Positions 14,611 through 23,395 of a stretch of DNA of 32,565 bases are shown in pieces; positions within the stretch are counted from its first letter, which is position 1; the number at the start of each line of letters is the position of its first letter. The position numbers and the translations under genes were made by a program. The stretch covers positions 1 through 32,565 of the forward strand of contig JACPKR010000034.1 of the NCBI GenBank assembly GCA_016186945.1, in the 5' to 3' direction. The stretch comes from Deltaproteobacteria bacterium. Lineage in GTDB: Bacteria; Bdellovibrionota_B; Oligoflexia; Oligoflexales; Bog-1112. The notes under the pieces are model-generated. The model did not search any database. It was given only the letters and a program-made list of their open reading frames with translations, and was not told where the DNA came from.

Positions 14611-15870
14611 CTAAATAGTGTCTCTACCCATGTACGGGTGCAACGCAGCGGGAAGCTTTATGGTGCCATCCTTTTCCTGGAAGTTCTCAAGTAAGGCAAG
14701 AATCACTCGTGGGGTGGCCAGAGCTGTGTTGTTAAGCGTGTAAGTGAACGCGTTTTTCCCGTCTTTTGTTTTGTAACGCATATTGAGTCGACGGGACTGA
14801 AACTCGTAGAAACTGGAGCAGCTATGGGTTTCCCCATAAGCCTTCCGTGAGGGCATCCACGTTTCGATATCGTGTTTGTACACCTGCCCTTGTCCAAGAT
14901 CACCTGTACAGACGTAAACAACGCGGTAGGGAAGTTCCAGGAGCTGCAAAACTTCCTCAGAAATGCTGAGAAGCTCCTCATGACATTGATCGTTGATTGC
15001 ATGGTCAGCAGGACTTATGACGACCATCTCGATTTTCTGAAATTGATGAACGCGATACAGACCGTGCGTATCTCTTCCGTAAGTTCCTGCTTCACGACGA
15101 AAACAGGAAGTCTGAGCCATAAGTTTCAACGGCAGATCTTCTTCCCTTAGAACTTCCCCACTGTGGAAACTGCAAAGGGAAACTTCGGCCGTTCCAACAA
15201 GGGCAAGCTTGTCTTTTTCGATGAAGTAAGCCTGCTCTCTCCCCGTGGGAAAGTAGCCAGTCCCCACCATGGCCTCTTCCTTCACCAGAACAGGCACAGA
15301 CATAGGGGTGAAGCCCTTTTTCACAACGAGGTCATAAGTAAGGTTCAGAATCGCTCTTTCGAGAAGCGCTCCGGCGCCCTTAAGAACGTAGGAGCGTGAG
15401 CCGGAAAGCCTTACGCCGCGTTCTATGTCCAGGATGTCTCGCTTCTCCCCCAGACTAACATGTTCCAAAGGCTCGAAGTCAAAAGCGCGGGGTGTCCCCC
15501 ACTTGCGGATTTCCACGTTATCTTTGTCGTCCTTGCCTTGGGGGACATCTTCGCGAGGCGGTTGGGCGATTTCTAACAGGCGTTCCTGCAAGATAGCTTT
15601 CTTTTCCTTCAGTTGGGATTCAAGGTCCTCCATCTTTTCTTTGATGGAAAGGACTTCCCTTTTTAGCTTTTCCCTTTCTGCTGGGGAGGCTTGCGCGATT
15701 TCTCGGGAGAGTTTATTCCTCAGTGCCTGGGAGTTCTCCCAGTCCTGCTGGAGGGGCCTGATTTCGTCGTCGAGTCTAAGGATTTTATCAACATCAACTT
15801 TGAACCCTTTGGCGTTATTGCCTTTTTGAATGAGCTGCGGATTTTTCCGGATAACTTTGATATCCAACAT
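14611..15870 (-). CDS. serS: Seryl-tRNA synthetase
   Basis: 419 residues, the normal size for bacterial SerRS. Residues about 30-100 form the long antiparallel coiled coil that holds tRNA-Ser (SREIAQASPAEREKLKREVL). The class II core follows: TSCFRREAGTYGRDTHGLYR is motif 2 with its Arg, GTAEVSLC lies just before it, HSCSSFYEFQSRR contacts serine, and NNTALATPRVILALLENFQ is motif 3. It charges tRNA-Ser and, where present, tRNA-Sec with serine in the cytoplasm. It is divergent from the dus gene, with a 69-bp shared gap. The whole coding frame is intact. Confidence 0.97.
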   Translation of the reverse strand: MLDIKVIRKNPQLIQKGNNAKGFKVDVDKILRLDDEIRPLQQDWENSQALRNKLSREIAQASPAEREKLKREVLSIKEKMEDLESQLKEKKAILQERLLEIAQPPREDVPQGKDDKDNVEIRKWGTPRAFDFEPLEHVSLGEKRDILDIERGVRLSGSRSYVLKGAGALLERAILNLTYDLVVKKGFTPMSVPVLVKEEAMVGTGYFPTGREQAYFIEKDKLALVGTAEVSLCSFHSGEVLREEDLPLKLMAQTSCFRREAGTYGRDTHGLYRVHQFQKIEMVVISPADHAINDQCHEELLSISEEVLQLLELPYRVVYVCTGDLGQGQVYKHDIETWMPSRKAYGETHSCSSFYEFQSRRLNMRYKTKDGKNAFTYTLNNTALATPRVILALLENFQEKDGTIKLPAALHPYMGRDTI

Positions 15871-15939
15871 GGCTTTACTCTCGGTTTTCTTGAGGCGAAT
15901 TACGGATTACAAACCGTTATGACCTATCATAAGGCACCT

Positions 15940-16968
15940 ATGACCGTCAAAATATTCGAAAGCTTAGGTCTTCCGTCGGAACCCGTTTTCCTGGCTCCCC
16001 TGGCAGGGGTGTCGGACGCTCCGTTTCGCCGTATCTGCACCAGAGGTGGGGCAGACCTTAGCTATGTGGAAATGATCTCGGCGCCTGCTCTCAAATATAA
16101 TAGCAAGAAAACATTGCAAATGCTGTTCCGACACCCTGAAGAGAAAAAGCTGGGCGTCCAGGTTACAGCAAAATGCACAGAAGACATGAAACGAGCGGTG
16201 GAAATCCTCAACCGCTACCCCTTCGAAACAGTCGATATCAACATGGGCTGTCCTGTGAGAAAGGTTGTGGGAACAGGCTGTGGAGCTGCCCTCTTGAGAG
16301 ATCCCGAGCAAGCTTACCAGATCACAAAAGCTGCGGTGGAAACATCAGCTCGCCCGGTGTCGGTGAAAATCCGTCTGGGATGGGACCGTCAATCCATGAA
16401 TTATCTCGAAATCGCTCCTGCAATCGAAAACGCCGGAGCCGTGTGGCTTACCGTTCACGGTCGGACACGAAGTGACGACTATTCGCGGGAAGTGGATCTC
16501 CAAGCGTTGGCGGAAATCAAGAGGGCGATTCGCATTCCCGTGGTCGGTAACGGGAACATCTTCTCACGACAGGACTACCTCACAATGAAGGCTGTCAGCG
16601 GCGTCGATGGCGTTATGATTAGCCGAGGGTCCCTCGGCAACCCTTGGGTCTTTAGAGAGGTGAGAGGTGATGAATCCCCTACAGCGTTGGAAGAGTGGCG
16701 TGCGTGGGTAGGCGACCACCTGAAGTGGCAGCAGGAACATTACAGCAGAGAAGAGACAGGAGTCATCATGCTGAGGAAACAACTGCTCTGGTATATGACA
16801 GGCTGGCCCCTGGCTAAGATCTATAAGGAACGATTTTCACACGTGAAAACGTTTCAGGAGGTTTTCGCAGCGCTCGACGAGTTTTGTTCGTCCTTGACAA
16901 GCAGGGCGGTAGTTCATAGAAGGTTAGCTCATCCTTTACGACACGTTGAAGAGTCGACGAACCCCTAG
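15940..16968 (+). CDS. dusB: tRNA-dihydrouridine synthase (DusB-like)
   Basis: 342 residues from the ATG at 15940, with AAGG upstream; the open frame extends back into serS antisense but homology starts here. The FMN barrel signatures are clear: FLAPLAGVSDAPFRRIC, GVQVTA, then DINMGCPVRKVVGTGCGAAL with the catalytic Cys of NMGCP, TVHGRTRSDDY, VVGNGNIFS and GVMISRGSLGNPW. The C-terminal helical domain (HLKWQQEHY, MLRKQLLWYMTG) is complete. The enzyme reduces uridines in the D-loop of tRNAs using NADPH and FMN. The sequence is closest in layout to DusB, but assignment between Dus subtypes is not certain. Confidence 0.93.
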   Translation: MTVKIFESLGLPSEPVFLAPLAGVSDAPFRRICTRGGADLSYVEMISAPALKYNSKKTLQMLFRHPEEKKLGVQVTAKCTEDMKRAVEILNRYPFETVDINMGCPVRKVVGTGCGAALLRDPEQAYQITKAAVETSARPVSVKIRLGWDRQSMNYLEIAPAIENAGAVWLTVHGRTRSDDYSREVDLQALAEIKRAIRIPVVGNGNIFSRQDYLTMKAVSGVDGVMISRGSLGNPWVFREVRGDESPTALEEWRAWVGDHLKWQQEHYSREETGVIMLRKQLLWYMTGWPLAKIYKERFSHVKTFQEVFAALDEFCSSLTSRAVVHRRLAHPLRHVEESTNP

Positions 16969-16983
16969 AGTGAGGAAAAAAAA

Positions 16984-17967
16984 ATGCGTAAAGTAAAAGC
17001 GACTGTATTAGCGAGTACCTTGCTTCTCGGTGCCAATCTTGCGGCACAAGACCTTGCAGCAACGCAAGTTGCAGCAACGAAAGAGGTGGCTCCCCTTCAA
17101 ACCGTCTTCCCCAACGCATACGGGAAATTCAACCTCCGCCACTACCAGGTGAGGGAACTTGCCAAATCCGGAGACCTGAAAAGCAGCCCCTTCTTCCAAG
17201 GACGTCTGACACTCGGTTCTAAATTTTTTCAAAAAGCTTTAGATTCTCGTTTCGTCTTTGGTGCCAACAACAAATACGGTGAGGGCGAGAAACCTAACCT
17301 TGTCACTGACCGCGGGACACGCTGGGAAAATGAATATACAGTTTTCAGCAATGACAATTTTGAAGTGATCCCCTATTTCTACGCTTACCTTCCCTATGCA
17401 GGCAAAGGGTTTAATTCAGACCTTGGCACGTACCTGGGAGCTAATTACAAAGTTAACACCCCAGTCGGAACTTTGAAATTGGAAGCAACCTACGAGGGAG
17501 AAACAGCCCTTGCAAGCCGCACAAGCGAAGATGATCAAGTTGCACTCCGAGACAGAAACGGCAACCCAGGGAAAAGAGAGAAAAATGCAGGATTTACCCT
17601 GACCTCTCCCGAAGAGGCTGACAAGGTTGATCCCGCAGCCCGTAAGTTTGCACAAGAACTGACCTCCGCGCTAAGCTATGCCCCCTCTGTTGTCAGTGGA
17701 CTTTCCGTAGGAGCAAGGACCTATTGGACAACAAGCTTCGCACCTATCATGCAGCTCGATGAACAAAACAACGTTGTTACAAAAACAACGGGGGGAAGCT
17801 TCGACCGCGTAGCCTACACGCGCAATTTCAAGCTGAAGCACGAGTTTTTTGCTGAGTACAAGATTACGGATACACTTAAACTCGAAAACAGCTTCTACGT
17901 AAAAGAAGCAGTGAAAGATACCCACGCTTGGGAAAACGTCCTTTCTCTTACAAGCAACCTGTTCTAA
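16984..17967 (+). CDS. Outer-membrane beta-barrel-like protein
   Basis: 327 residues with a cleavable signal peptide (VKATVLASTLLLGANLAA, cut after about residue 21). The mature protein is rich in alternating aromatic strands (FEVIPYFYAYLPYAG, YLGANYKVNTPVGTLKLEATY, LKLENSFYVKEAV) and ends in Phe (LTSNLF), the recognition signal for the BAM outer-membrane assembly machine. I cannot name a family; about 12-14 strands would fit. It lies 15 bp after the dus gene and may share its transcript. The next gene starts 77 bp further on and is separated by a partial palindromic repeat. Confidence 0.75.
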   Translation: MRKVKATVLASTLLLGANLAAQDLAATQVAATKEVAPLQTVFPNAYGKFNLRHYQVRELAKSGDLKSSPFFQGRLTLGSKFFQKALDSRFVFGANNKYGEGEKPNLVTDRGTRWENEYTVFSNDNFEVIPYFYAYLPYAGKGFNSDLGTYLGANYKVNTPVGTLKLEATYEGETALASRTSEDDQVALRDRNGNPGKREKNAGFTLTSPEEADKVDPAARKFAQELTSALSYAPSVVSGLSVGARTYWTTSFAPIMQLDEQNNVVTKTTGGSFDRVAYTRNFKLKHEFFAEYKITDTLKLENSFYVKEAVKDTHAWENVLSLTSNLF

Positions 17968-17982
17968 TCTAAAAGTAAGGAT

Positions 17983-18030
17983 TTCTTGGAGGAACCAGCT
18001 GCGCAGTTTCCTCCAAACCACCTCCTTGCC
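17983..18030 (-). repeat. Palindromic repeat family, first-hairpin copy (copy C)
   Basis: TTCTTGGAGGAA, CAGCTGCGCAG, TTTCCTCCAAACC and ACCTCCTTGCC match the left half of the full repeats in inverse orientation. It lies in the leader of the aldehyde dehydrogenase gene, ending just before its ribosome site, so its hairpin could affect that gene's translation or act as a terminator for the upstream gene. Confidence 0.8.
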
Positions 18031-18044
18031 GCGAGGGAGAACAT

Positions 18045-19586
18045 ATGGTCGCGACTGACTTTTTAGAAAGTTTAGGCATCCGTCCAGAAAATCCCCCTCT
18101 AAGTACCGGCCGCAACTGGTTCGGACAAACTGTGAAAAAACGCTTCGACTGCGTTTCCCCCGTAGACGGCAGACTGATTGCACACGTGGGGATTGCGGAG
18201 CAGCAGCATTACGAAACAGTTCTTGCCGCAGCCCAGCAAGCTTTCAAAATTTGGAGACGTGTTCCTGCACCCAAGCGAGGCGAGGTGCTGAGGAAAGCTG
18301 CGTTGAGGTTCCGAGAGGCTAAGAAGGACCTGGGTTCACTCGTCTCCTACGAAATGGGTAAGTCGCTGCAAGAGGGCATGGGCGAGGTGCAGGAGATGAT
18401 CGACATCTGCGATTTTGCTGTCGGCTTATCTCGCCAGCTTTATGGTCTGACTATGCATTCCGAACGCCCCCATCATCGCATGTATGAACAGTGGCACCCC
18501 TTAGGGATCGTCGGCATCATCACAGCCTTTAATTTCCCTGTCGCGGTTTGGGCCTGGAACGCTGCCATCGCCGCAGTCTGTGGAAACGTGACCATATGGA
18601 AACCTTCGGAAAAGACTCCTCTCTCAGCCATTGCCTGTATGAACATCCTGTCTCAGGTTCTTGAAGAGGAAGAACTACCCGAGGGGATTTTCAATCTGCT
18701 TGTCGGTGACGTGCAGACAATAGGGGAAACCATGATTGCTGACCCAAGGGTGCCCCTTGTCTCCGCTACAGGCTCTGTGCGGATGGGAAAACGAGTAGGA
18801 GCGGTTGTTGCGGGACGCATGGGTAGGTCCCTTCTGGAGTTGGGAGGAAATAACGCGGTTATTGTGACTCCTCAGGCTGACCTCAAACTTGCTATCCCGG
18901 CTCTTGTTTTTGGCGCAGTCGGAACGGCAGGCCAACGTTGTACCTCGGTCCGGCGGGTCTTTGTTCATACGTCCGTCTATCGTCAGGTACGAGACGCGCT
19001 GCTAAAAGCTTACAAAAGCCTACGCATAGGAAACCCTCTCGATGAGAAAAACCATGTCGGTCCCCTCATCGACAAGGATGCCGTCGCAAAAATGCAAGAT
19101 GCACTTCGCATTGTGCATGAGCAGAACGGAAAACTTGCCTGGGGAGGAGAGGTCCTGAAAGGAACGGGTTACGAGTCCGGTTGTTACGTTGTTCCTGCCC
19201 TGGTTGAGGCTAGTCCCGACATGCCGATAGTGCAGGAGGAGACGTTCGCTCCGGTTCTATATCTTTTCAAATATTCCGGTGATGTTTCAGACGCAATCGC
19301 CCTGCAAAACGCGGTACGACAAGGACTTTCATCGTCCATTTTTACAAACAGTCTGCAGGAAGCGGAAGAGTTCCTTAGCCACTGGGGTTCCGACTGCGGC
19401 ATAGCTAATGTCAACATGGGAACTTCCGGAGCAGAAATAGGCGGAGCCTTCGGTGGTGAAAAGGAGACCGGAGGAGGAAGAGAATCCGGTTCCGACGCCT
19501 GGAAGGCGTACATGCGACGACAGACCAACACTATCAATTTCGGTTCTGAGCTTCCCCTTGCGCAAGGGATCAAATTTGAAATCTGA
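18045..19586 (+). CDS. amaB: ALDH7-family dehydrogenase (alpha-aminoadipic semialdehyde dehydrogenase type)
   Basis: 513 residues; ATG at 18045 with GAGGGAGA upstream. Sequence motifs follow the antiquitin family closely along the full length: APKRGEVLRKAALRFREAK, SLVSYEMGKS, GIITAFNFPVAVWAWNAAIA (N163), LLELGGNNAVIV (E265), GTAGQRCTSVRRVFVH (catalytic C299), GSDCGIANVNMGTSGAEIGG and the terminal LPLAQGIKFE. Family members oxidise alpha-aminoadipic semialdehyde/piperideine-6-carboxylate to alpha-aminoadipate with NAD+, in lysine and pipecolate breakdown; some act on other aldehydes. No other lysine-degradation gene is in the window, so the substrate is inferred from family alone. The upstream leader carries a partial repeat hairpin. 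Confidence 0.93.
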   Translation: MVATDFLESLGIRPENPPLSTGRNWFGQTVKKRFDCVSPVDGRLIAHVGIAEQQHYETVLAAAQQAFKIWRRVPAPKRGEVLRKAALRFREAKKDLGSLVSYEMGKSLQEGMGEVQEMIDICDFAVGLSRQLYGLTMHSERPHHRMYEQWHPLGIVGIITAFNFPVAVWAWNAAIAAVCGNVTIWKPSEKTPLSAIACMNILSQVLEEEELPEGIFNLLVGDVQTIGETMIADPRVPLVSATGSVRMGKRVGAVVAGRMGRSLLELGGNNAVIVTPQADLKLAIPALVFGAVGTAGQRCTSVRRVFVHTSVYRQVRDALLKAYKSLRIGNPLDEKNHVGPLIDKDAVAKMQDALRIVHEQNGKLAWGGEVLKGTGYESGCYVVPALVEASPDMPIVQEETFAPVLYLFKYSGDVSDAIALQNAVRQGLSSSIFTNSLQEAEEFLSHWGSDCGIANVNMGTSGAEIGGAFGGEKETGGGRESGSDAWKAYMRRQTNTINFGSELPLAQGIKFEI

Positions 19587-19595
19587 TCCCGTGTA

Positions 19596-19700
19596 GCAAG
19601 GAGGTGGTTTGGAGGAAACTGCGCAGCTGGTTCCTCCATGAATTCCGGGGGAGGCGACGCTTCACTCGCCCCCCCCCAAACCCCCCTCTCCCTTTATCTT
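19596..19700 (+). repeat. Palindromic repeat family, near-full copy (copy D)
   Basis: GCAAGGAGGTGGTTTGGAGG, the hairpin with CTGCGCAG and TTCCTCC, then CCGGGGGAGGCGACGC, TTCACTCGCCCCC and AAACCCCCCTCTCCCTTT. Both outer arms have decayed. It sits between two convergent genes, and the stop codon of the leftward regulator (19694-19696) lies inside its right edge. Confidence 0.88.
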
Positions 19701-20908
19701 TTATTTAGAGGCGCTCTCATCGACTTGAGTTCTGGAAGATGTTTCACACACGGAGCTATCCCCTCGGCAAGAGAAAGAGCAGTCAGTGCCTGCAGGCACT
19801 GAAAGAGCTGGCGAATATTACCCTGCCAATAATACTCCTGACAACGCTCGATGATCCTGATTAAGTCCTCTTCCTGAACGCTGGTTCCATTCTTGACAAA
19901 AAAAAGTCTGACCAAGGTTGGAATGTCTTCCCTTCTTTCCCGCAAGGGGGCAAGGGGAATATCAATCCCAGTCAATCGAACTCTAAGGTCGAGAAGAAAG
20001 CTGCGATCCTCAACAGCATCATCAAGATCTCTCGTACTGGCCGCGATGACTTGGAAACGCGAAAAAATAGACTTCGCGTCTCCAATACGACTGTAGGTTC
20101 CGTCATTGAGAACCCTCAGCAACTTCTGCTGACAGCTAAGGGGCAAGGTGTGAATCTCATCGAGAAACAAAATGCCACCATTTGCGCCACCAATGTATCC
20201 GTCGGTCGTCGAATACGCTCCCGAAAATGAGCCTTTCTTGTGGCCAAACAACAGGGAAGCAGCAAGATCTCCTTCGAGGAGGGCACAATTGACAGCCTGA
20301 AAAGGAATGTCTCCTTCCTTCGCAACACGCCTGTTGTGAATCAGCCTTGCTATCTCCTCTTTTCCTGTCCCCGTCTCCCCATAGATGACAACAGGTAGGT
20401 GACTATGTTCTGCAGCAACTTCGACCCATTTGCGTGTTCCTTCACCTAGGTGTAAACCGTCAGGGCACAACTCAGTAAGCTTGGATGAATGCCGGTTCTC
20501 GTCCCCCTTTTTTATGCGTAAGGTACGCTTCTCTCTAGCAGCACGGATCGCAATTGCGATTTCATCGGCACAGATCAGGGGTTTCTTCAAAGCGAAAAGC
20601 GCTCCGACTTCCATCGCTTTCAAATAAACACGCTCATCCGGACTGGAAGACATGATGAGAGGAATAAGCGCAGGCTGTAAGGAAAGGGCTTCCCGCACAA
20701 GAGTGATGCCTTCCAGCACCCCTCGGTCGTCGGTCAAATATATGTCGGTCAGGAGACCATCGACCTTTTGCTTCTCCAAGGTTTGCAGAGCGCTCGTTTC
20801 GTTCGTAACTCCGATGACAGTCATTCCGGACTTGCGAGCAAGGCCGACGTAACTTTGTAATTCGTATGCTTGATCTTCGACGATAAGTAACACAAAGTCT
20901 TTGGTCAT
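19694..20908 (-). CDS. NtrC-family response regulator lacking a DNA-binding domain
   Basis: 404 residues from the ATG at 20908, which overlaps the kinase stop as ATGA. Residues 1-120 are a receiver domain with the acidic pair E11-D12, phospho-acceptor D55 (LLTDIYLTDD) and K109-P110. Residues about 140-380 are a sigma54 AAA+ domain: Walker A GETGTGKE (177-184), GSFSGA in the place of the GAFTGA loop that contacts sigma54 (226-231), Walker B GGILFLDE (244-251) and sensor II GNIRQL. The usual C-terminal Fis-type HTH is missing; only about 30 residues follow. Regulators without the HTH exist and act from solution, for instance on flagellar genes. Partnership with the overlapping kinase gene is very likely. 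Confidence 0.9.
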   Translation of the reverse strand: MTKDFVLLIVEDQAYELQSYVGLARKSGMTVIGVTNETSALQTLEKQKVDGLLTDIYLTDDRGVLEGITLVREALSLQPALIPLIMSSSPDERVYLKAMEVGALFALKKPLICADEIAIAIRAAREKRTLRIKKGDENRHSSKLTELCPDGLHLGEGTRKWVEVAAEHSHLPVVIYGETGTGKEEIARLIHNRRVAKEGDIPFQAVNCALLEGDLAASLLFGHKKGSFSGAYSTTDGYIGGANGGILFLDEIHTLPLSCQQKLLRVLNDGTYSRIGDAKSIFSRFQVIAASTRDLDDAVEDRSFLLDLRVRLTGIDIPLAPLRERREDIPTLVRLFFVKNGTSVQEEDLIRIIERCQEYYWQGNIRQLFQCLQALTALSLAEGIAPCVKHLPELKSMRAPLNKR

Positions 20909-22458
20909 GAAGTTTTCCGAGCTGAATTCCAATTGATAACATGAGTGATTTTCATCACCGCTTTTTCGTAGGTGTCTGAGGGAAGGGCGACGATAGGTCG
21001 TAGGCCCGATCTCGTGGCACGATGGATAATTTCAGGATCGTCGGAATATACAAACCCGTAATCAACACTTCGCACGGAATCATAAGAATCCACCGTTACC
21101 CAGTCAGGAGAAGGCACCTGCTTGCGGAGCTGTAGGAAAAGTTGACGGTTCTTCAATACAATGAGCACCTTCCTCCCACTCCGGGATACAGTGGTCGGAG
21201 AGAACTTGATGAGCTGTGCGGGCTGCTCCCTTGCGCGACAATGTGCCAGGCTTATCTCAAATACGCTCATGCTGTGCCGTCTGACATAGGAAAGTTCCCC
21301 ACCATGAGCTTCAACCACCTGCTTTGCATAGGACAGCCCTAATCCTGTCCCGTGGGCTTTGCCAAACGTGAAGTGTTCCTCGAAAATGAAAGGTTCAATT
21401 TCCGGAGCAACACCAGGGCCATCGTCGGAGACAGAAATCTTAAGAAGCTCCCTCTGCCAGCGCACTTCAAGTATGACCCTGCTTTTGGCACTCTCCACGG
21501 CGTTTTTTAGAAGATTGGCTAGCACCCTTTCCAGTTTTTCCAAGTCTAGGTAAAATTTTTCGTTCCGCAACACGTGACTGATGATCTGAATCCTGCGAGA
21601 ACGCGCTAAAATCCTGCTCTCATTTATTACACCCGCAAAATCCATATCGTCGACGACCGCGGGGTTGATGGACGTCAAACTTTTCTCCTGAAGGCTATTG
21701 ATCATAGTGTGTACGCGGTTGAGTGAGGAAAAGATTTTAGGCTTAAGCTTTGCGAGGTCTTCTTCCTTCCTCGTACGCAAGACTTCCTGAAAAACAAGAA
21801 GCGGGCTTCGCAGATCATGTGCCATGTAACTGGCAACCTTACTCAGTGTCTTCTGCTCAGCCGAATATGCGATTTTGCGCTTCAACTTCGCAAATTCTTC
21901 CTGAAGAAAGCCAAGATGACGAAGAATGTCTCCGAGACCGGCCCCAGAGGGCAAGCACATACCTACGTTGCCTAGAAAACTTTTCAGGTTCATAACCGCA
22001 CTCTTCTCGACACGGAAAGGGAGCAGGATCATAAGGAAACTGAGAAGCCCATAGGCTAGAACGAGAAAAAAGACAGGAGTACTTTCACTGAGAAGTGGCT
22101 TGCACAGCTGTAGGGAAAAGGCTGAAGAGGATCTGCTTTGCAGATGACTGTAGTAACATGATCGCAGAAAAGAGGACCTGCCTAACTCAAAAGTCGCTCC
22201 TTTTATATCCAACTTTATATGCAGTTGAGGGATTTCCTCGGCTATAGATTCCGCAAACTCTCGAAAAGCCCCTGACTGAATTTGAGCATGGCGAGTTTTT
22301 ATCAAGGTGAACGTGAGCGAACGCAGGAAATTCTTGTTGTCTCTGTCGGACAAATACAGAAGCGCACTCATGACGATTACAAAAAGTAGGAAACTGAATG
22401 CGCTAAACGTAGCGCAGAGTTTAATGGGGCTGACTAGCTTGGCAGATGAGAGAAGCAA
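20905..22458 (-). CDS. Membrane sensor histidine kinase with pseudo-receiver tail
   Basis: 517 residues from a TTG at 22458 with AGGA upstream, overlapping the YcaO-like gene by 38 bp. Transmembrane helices at about 12-36 and 128-148 bracket a 90-residue periplasmic sensor region. The H box is YMAHDLRSPL with His214, the N box NLLKNAVESA, G1 SDDGPGV and G2 GTGLGLSYA. Residues about 425-510 have the beta-alpha pattern of a receiver (RKVLIVLKNRQLFLQL, VDYGFVYSDD) but lack the acidic pair, so phosphorylation there is unlikely. The downstream overlapping regulator is its probable partner. The signal sensed is unknown. Confidence 0.88.
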   Translation of the reverse strand: MLLSSAKLVSPIKLCATFSAFSFLLFVIVMSALLYLSDRDNKNFLRSLTFTLIKTRHAQIQSGAFREFAESIAEEIPQLHIKLDIKGATFELGRSSFLRSCYYSHLQSRSSSAFSLQLCKPLLSESTPVFFLVLAYGLLSFLMILLPFRVEKSAVMNLKSFLGNVGMCLPSGAGLGDILRHLGFLQEEFAKLKRKIAYSAEQKTLSKVASYMAHDLRSPLLVFQEVLRTRKEEDLAKLKPKIFSSLNRVHTMINSLQEKSLTSINPAVVDDMDFAGVINESRILARSRRIQIISHVLRNEKFYLDLEKLERVLANLLKNAVESAKSRVILEVRWQRELLKISVSDDGPGVAPEIEPFIFEEHFTFGKAHGTGLGLSYAKQVVEAHGGELSYVRRHSMSVFEISLAHCRAREQPAQLIKFSPTTVSRSGRKVLIVLKNRQLFLQLRKQVPSPDWVTVDSYDSVRSVDYGFVYSDDPEIIHRATRSGLRPIVALPSDTYEKAVMKITHVINWNSARKTS

Positions 22459-23395
22459 AGACTTCTTCCTGCGTCAAACGTTCTGCATTCCGCTCGTCTT
22501 GCCAACTGATGTAGGCGACGGCTACCGCGGGCATCAAAGCGCCGGGGTAAATTAACTCAGAAACTGGGCTGCTGCAATGACTAGCTGCTTGGGGCAAGGA
22601 GGTGCTTGGGAGGAAACTGCGCAGCTGCTTCCTCCATGAATTCCGGGGGAGGCGACGCTTCACTCGCCCCCCGCAAACCCCCCTCTCGCTTTTTGCTCCA
22701 AGCATTGGCAAGTGAATGCGAAGCTCTCCTCCCCCTGACCCCATGATGGAATAAAGAAGTCGCCTAACAGGGGCAAACACAGACGCATCTGCAAAAATAC
22801 TGTCGCAAAGCCAATGTTGAGAGGTTTGTACCATTGCAAAGAATGTTCTCCCCACTCCTCCGTCAATCGAAAAGAGAGATAGAGGGCCCCATGTTTTCTC
22901 GATCTTCCAGGCAATCAACGTTTCCATCCCCCATCGAGGACTGACTCTGCGAAGCTCGGCCCTTCCTCTTGCTGCTTGAAATAGTAGGTAGCGCTCGAGG
23001 CATTCACGCCTTGCAGACTCGTGGGCAGCTTCTGCGTTAGTTCCTGCCGCAAAACCGATGTGAGTAAGGGGAAGACCCGGCAGACTGTTTTTCAAATAAG
23101 GTGAGAGGAGCAGTCGCTCCCAAGCTTCTGCCAAGGCAATCCGTAAGGCTTCTTTGAGAAGGAAATGACAGCCCCATCCCTTGCTTTTCAAACCTTCCAC
23201 ACTCATCGTGCACTGAATGAGCTGGAAGGAAAAAGCATTCCTACCTTTCTGAAAGGACCATCGAATTTGAGAAGGGGTAGAAAAGCCAGGGAGTTTCTCA
23301 ATACAACGTCCCCGATCGAGAAAATCAAGAGACGGCTGCCATTCCTTGCTTAAGGAGTCCCTTTGGCTGACTCTCTGTGTTTCGCTCCCAAACAT
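22421..23395 (-). CDS. YcaO-like protein with an in-frame repeat insertion
   Basis: 324 residues from the ATG at 23395 with GGAAG upstream, overlapping the acyltransferase gene by 46 bp. The segment GFAAGTNAEAAHESA followed by RECLERY at about 112-137 is the signature helix of YcaO proteins, which activate peptide backbones with ATP to make azoles, thioamides or related groups, or work in RimO-linked modification. The protein is shorter than usual and I cannot see all ATP-binding motifs, so activity is doubtful. Residues about 231-270 are encoded by a 117-bp palindromic repeat (22587-22703) that keeps the frame (ERGVCGGRVKRRLPRNSW). The downstream part resumes with conserved-looking PAVAVAYISW. 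Gene order suggests co-translation with the kinase. Confidence 0.65.
   Translation of the reverse strand: MFGSETQRVSQRDSLSKEWQPSLDFLDRGRCIEKLPGFSTPSQIRWSFQKGRNAFSFQLIQCTMSVEGLKSKGWGCHFLLKEALRIALAEAWERLLLSPYLKNSLPGLPLTHIGFAAGTNAEAAHESARRECLERYLLFQAARGRAELRRVSPRWGMETLIAWKIEKTWGPLSLFSIDGGVGRTFFAMVQTSQHWLCDSIFADASVFAPVRRLLYSIMGSGGGELRIHLPMLGAKSERGVCGGRVKRRLPRNSWRKQLRSFLPSTSLPQAASHCSSPVSELIYPGALMPAVAVAYISWQDERNAERLTQEEVFASLICQASQPH
22587..22703 (+). repeat. Palindromic repeat family, full copy inside a gene (copy E)
   Basis: 117 bp from GCTTGGGGCAA (22587-22597) to its imperfect inverse TTGCTCCAAGC (22693-22703), with both internal hairpins. The length is exactly 39 codons and the minus-strand frame used by the YcaO-like gene stays open throughout. 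Confidence 0.9.

Noticed and set aside
15691-15939. N-terminal extension of the dihydrouridine synthase
   Set aside because: It lies antisense to serS and shows no family similarity; the ATG at 15940 has a ribosome site and starts the conserved part.
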